Source of the DNA: Rhizobium sp. Leaf453
Lineage (GTDB): Bacteria; Pseudomonadota; Alphaproteobacteria; Rhizobiales; Rhizobiaceae
Direction of reading: 5' to 3'
Assembly: GCF_001425605.1 (NCBI RefSeq)
Contig: NZ_LMRG01000012.1
Span: 62,889 to 126,888 of the forward strand
Length of the DNA stretch: 64,000 nt
Shown here: positions 61,473-64,000 of the stretch, one piece after another
Position numbering within the stretch: position 1 is the stretch's first letter
Layout: each line of letters opens with the position of its first letter
Notes under the pieces: generated by a model
The model's input: only the letters and a program-made list of their open reading frames with translations
Told to the model about the DNA's origin: nothing
Database searches by the model: none
Made by a program: the position numbers and the translations under genes

Positions 61473-63782
61473 TCAGAACGTCGCCTTGGCGGTCAGGATG
61501 AAGGCGCGGCCCTGCTCGTAGAGCGGGGTCACGGTTCCGAATTCCTGGCCATAGGTTGCGCGATCCGAATAGGTCTCGTCGAAGATGTTCTTGATGTCGG
61601 CCCGGAACGTCAGGTTCTGGTGGGTCGGCGGTTTGTATTCGACGAAGGCGTTGAAGACCTGATAGCCTTCGAACGGCGTGCTTCCGACGGCAACGTCATC
61701 GTAATCGAGCGCGATCTCGGCATCGGCGCCGACCGTGACACCGTAATCGGTGAACGTGTGGACAGCCTGCAGCGTGATGATCTCACCGGCCGGCGCCGCC
61801 AGATAGGTGCCGATATCGGAATCAGCCGGTGCTCCGTCGATTTCGACGTCGATATTGGCGTATTTCACCTTGAAATAGCCGTCACCCCAGTTGTAGCCGC
61901 CGCCGATTTCGAAGCCGCGGGAGCGAACGTCATGGGCTTCGATGCCACGCAACGCCGCATATCGCGGAGACCGGGCGTCGTCGATATCGGTCTGGAAGAT
62001 GCTGCCTTCGATCGTGAAGTCGTTGTAGTTCGCCTCAAGACCGACATTGTAGTTGTCCGACGTCACCGGCTCCGGTCCGTCGCCATAAACCCAGTTGGGG
62101 TTCATGATGAAGTTTTCGGCAAGCGGAATACCGGCCCAGACGTGCGAATATCCGGCCTTGGCAGTCAGCAGGTCCTCGACGATGTCGTACTCGCCTGAAA
62201 CATTGCTGCTGAAGCCTGAATTGTTCCATTCTTCGCCGGTGGTTCCGGTGAATTTCTGGGTATCGCCGCGTGCGCCGAAGGACAGCCGTGTTCGCTCCCA
62301 GGGTTCGAGCCGCGCCTGGGCATAGACGCCGAAATTGCGCGCTTTTTCCGTGGCGGGTTCGAAGGGGTCGTCCAGTTCCGCTTCATCGTTGTAGAAATCG
62401 ACGCCGGCGATGACGTTGCCGATATCGAAGGAGAACTTGTTTTCGAACTTGCCGTTGAAGCTGTCGGTTATGCCGGTGTCGGTATAGGACGGAACGCCAC
62501 CGCCCGAGGGCAGGTAGATCGGCACTTCCAGCTCGGTCTTGCTGTAGGCAAGCACAAGCTTCGGCTCCCACCAGCCTTCCGGCGTCGTGTCGGTGTAGGT
62601 GAAGACGGTGTTCTGGCGATCCATCTTGTAGTCGCGGACACGCGGTTCCCACGGCGGGCGGCCGTCGATAAAGCCAGTATTGGCGCGGAACGGCCGCGGG
62701 GCATCGTCGTGAACGCGCTCATGGCTGATTTCGAAGCGGTCGCCGCTGTCGGCTTCGAAGCCGAGCTTGCCGATGCCGCTCAAGAGATCGGTGCTGGTGC
62801 CTTCGACTGTGTCGCCATTGCCTGCCGAGAAGTCGTTGCCTTTGCCGAAATTGAAATATCCGAGGAAGTCGATGCCGTCCTGGACGCCGTAGCCGGAAAT
62901 CCCGGTGGTGACCGTTTCGCTGTTGAAATTGTAGCTGGAGGTCACGAAACCGCCGAAACCGTTGCCATCGATCAGGTCGCGGGCATCCTTGGTTTCATAG
63001 GCGATGGCGCCGCCCAGCGCGCCGGGGCCGGCATCGGCCGGAGCCACGCCCGCATCGACGCCGACGGCCTTCAGGAGGCCCGGATCGATCAGGTTCGTAC
63101 CGCTGTGGTGGAAAACCTTGTTGTTCTGGCGGCTACCGTCGATGGTGACGGCGAGGTTGGTTTCCTCGATGCCGTGAACATAAACTTTCTGGGACATCGG
63201 CAGGGAACTGCCGACGGAAATCCCCGGTTCGCCGGAGAAGACGTCGGCGATCGTTGCCGGGTTCTTCTGTTCGAGTTCTTCGGCTGAAATCTGGATTTCA
63301 CCGGCGCCGAGCGTGCCGCCACCGCCAAAGACGGAAATCGGGTCGAGGGCGGTTGCGCCGGCAACCTCGACGGCGCCTCCGCCACTGCTTGCCGAAGCCG
63401 GAGAGCCGATGACGGCCGTGCCGCCCGAAATCTGGTAGGAAATGCCCGTGCCGGACAAGAGCTGCGCCAGTGCCTGCTGCGGATCGAGCGTGCCGTTGAC
63501 CGCATTCGAGCGGACGCCGCGCGAGGTGTCGGCGGACAGCGTGACCTGCAGGCCGGACTGGCGGCCGAAGGCGTTGAGAGCACCGGCAAGTGACTGCGCG
63601 GGAATATTGAATGCCCGGCTGGTGCGCGTGGTTTTTTCCTGTGCGAAGGCTGGCTGCAGGGAGCCCAGTGCGAGAGAAGACAGTCCGACGATTGCCGTTG
63701 TGGCAAGCAGGCGCAATCCGATCCTACGGCTGCGGTTTGCCTGGTGACATGTATTTCCATTGCGGCATTTCGGCGAACTCAT
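61473..63782 (-). CDS. TonB-dependent siderophore receptor with STN signalling domain
   Basis: The 769-aa protein has a signal peptide (ending near AFAQ, residue 48), an STN domain (about 56-125; SRAFNIPAQSLAGALNAFGR), a plug domain (about 165-280) and a beta barrel ending in ILTAKATF with the terminal aromatic residue of outer-membrane proteins. The STN domain means it can signal to a FecR-type regulator as well as import. ATG 63782 behind GGGGG is preferred over a longer frame. It lies directly upstream of the siderophore genes, so its ligand is probably their petrobactin-like product. Confidence 0.9.
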   Translation of the reverse strand: MSSPKCRNGNTCHQANRSRRIGLRLLATTAIVGLSSLALGSLQPAFAQEKTTRTSRAFNIPAQSLAGALNAFGRQSGLQVTLSADTSRGVRSNAVNGTLDPQQALAQLLSGTGISYQISGGTAVIGSPASASSGGGAVEVAGATALDPISVFGGGGTLGAGEIQISAEELEQKNPATIADVFSGEPGISVGSSLPMSQKVYVHGIEETNLAVTIDGSRQNNKVFHHSGTNLIDPGLLKAVGVDAGVAPADAGPGALGGAIAYETKDARDLIDGNGFGGFVTSSYNFNSETVTTGISGYGVQDGIDFLGYFNFGKGNDFSAGNGDTVEGTSTDLLSGIGKLGFEADSGDRFEISHERVHDDAPRPFRANTGFIDGRPPWEPRVRDYKMDRQNTVFTYTDTTPEGWWEPKLVLAYSKTELEVPIYLPSGGGVPSYTDTGITDSFNGKFENKFSFDIGNVIAGVDFYNDEAELDDPFEPATEKARNFGVYAQARLEPWERTRLSFGARGDTQKFTGTTGEEWNNSGFSSNVSGEYDIVEDLLTAKAGYSHVWAGIPLAENFIMNPNWVYGDGPEPVTSDNYNVGLEANYNDFTIEGSIFQTDIDDARSPRYAALRGIEAHDVRSRGFEIGGGYNWGDGYFKVKYANIDVEIDGAPADSDIGTYLAAPAGEIITLQAVHTFTDYGVTVGADAEIALDYDDVAVGSTPFEGYQVFNAFVEYKPPTHQNLTFRADIKNIFDETYSDRATYGQEFGTVTPLYEQGRAFILTAKATF

Positions 63783-63832
63783 TGTACCCCCGTCTCGGTT
63801 TCCCGCGCAGTGCCCCGCATGCGCTTCCAACC

Positions 63833-63862
63833 AAAGACGACCGGCTCCGGATTTTTTTTCAT
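63833..63862 (-). promoter_or_regulatory. Candidate FecI-type sigma promoter of the receptor
   Basis: On the minus strand a GAAAAAAAA stretch (63860-63852) is followed, 15 bases after its first six positions, by CGTCTT (63839-63834). This spacing and the CGTC element resemble promoters of iron-regulated extracytoplasmic-function sigma factors. It lies about 52 bases before the receptor start. Confidence 0.3.
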
Positions 63863-63878
63863 CCAATCCGGATTTTTT
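63846..63878. repeat. 12-bp direct repeats upstream of the receptor
   Basis: TCCGGATTTTTT occurs at 63846-63857 and 63867-63878, a step of 21 bases, about two turns of the helix. Protein binding to both copies on one face of DNA is possible. Confidence 0.45.
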
Positions 63879-63897
63879 CCTGATTATTTTTCTCAGC

Positions 63898-64000
63898 TTA
63901 AAATCGGCTGACAACGCGCCCGTATGGCGTCACCTCGCGAACGTTGCCACCAAAGGGTTTGACCAGCGCCGCAAGCGCCTGATCAGGGTCCTTCAGGTCA
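63898..64000 (-). CDS. FecR-family regulator, C-terminal end only
   Basis: The last 33 codons of a gene entering from the right edge are visible. They read in frame as DLKDPDQALAALVKPFGG, then NVREVTPYGRVVSRF and a TAA stop (63898-63900). FecR proteins end in such a segment, which receives the signal from an STN-bearing receptor in the periplasm. The downstream neighbour is exactly such a receptor, so a FecI-type sigma gene is expected beyond the edge. Confidence 0.65.
   Translation of the reverse strand, partial: DLKDPDQALAALVKPFGGNVREVTPYGRVVSRF

Noticed and set aside
1..64000. tRNA, rRNA, insertion sequences, phage or conjugation genes
   Set aside because: None could be recognised on either strand; the foreign-looking DUF5071 gene has no visible mobile element beside it.

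Overview
The window reads as chromosome (or a large chromid) of an alphaproteobacterium, most likely a member of the Rhizobiaceae (Rhizobium/Agrobacterium/Shinella-like). The evidence is the high and even GC of the coding DNA, GTG starts, many ABC importers with two-domain sugar-type ATPases, SsuD/SfnB/NtaA-type monooxygenases and RTX proteins. No rRNA, tRNA, insertion sequence, phage gene or CRISPR array was seen.

Layout. (1) 1-8251: a cut HlyD-like membrane-fusion gene and a small membrane protein, an AI-2E/YdiK-type permease, two tandem SulP anion transporters with STAS domains, an unrecognised 162-aa protein, a PPK2 polyphosphate kinase and a two-helix K+ channel. (2) 9.1-15.5 kb: a multi-span NarX/LiaS-class histidine kinase overlapping a NarL-type regulator, then a 1025-aa RTX protein. 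(3) 15.6-40.4 kb: a large organosulfur-scavenging island. It holds two sugar-type ABC importers, two NtaA/DszA-type flavin monooxygenases, two DszC/SfnB-type acyl-CoA-dehydrogenase-fold monooxygenases, metQ-metN-metI, tauA-tauB-tauC, a flavin reductase, ssuD, an FAD/NAD(P) protein and a small alpha/beta hydrolase. A DUF5071 gene of lower GC sits in the middle. Together the enzymes could take C-S compounds through sulfoxide/sulfone, sulfinate and sulfonate to sulfite, with the flavin reductase supplying FMNH2. (4) 40.5-48.5 kb: a 1160-aa RTX protein with 291-bp tandem repeats, an omega-amino-acid:pyruvate-type aminotransferase divergent from its XRE-cupin regulator, and an SbmA/YddA-type ABC protein with a degenerate ATP site. 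(5) 48.7-64.0 kb, all on the minus strand: a complete petrobactin-type siderophore locus. In transcription order it has the end of a FecR-like regulator, an STN-bearing TonB receptor, a DUF2218 protein, asbA, asbB, asbC, a fused asbD-asbE, asbF, a siderophore-binding protein, two FecCD permeases, an ATPase and two alpha/beta-hydrolase esterases.

How it fits together. The siderophore run encodes synthesis of 3,4-dihydroxybenzoate (AsbF), its activation and loading (AsbC, AsbD), assembly on citrate and spermidine (AsbA, AsbB, AsbE), outer-membrane and inner-membrane uptake, and candidate esterases. Petrobactin loci are best known from Bacillus and Marinobacter, so this is the most striking system here. 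In the sulfur island, six intergenic regions share a TCTAY-N4-WTWRT-like motif, and one 11-bp string recurs exactly between two of them, which suggests a common sulfur-starvation regulator. Hairpins directly after both sugar-type binding-protein genes and after metQ suggest that the binding proteins are made in excess of their transporters.
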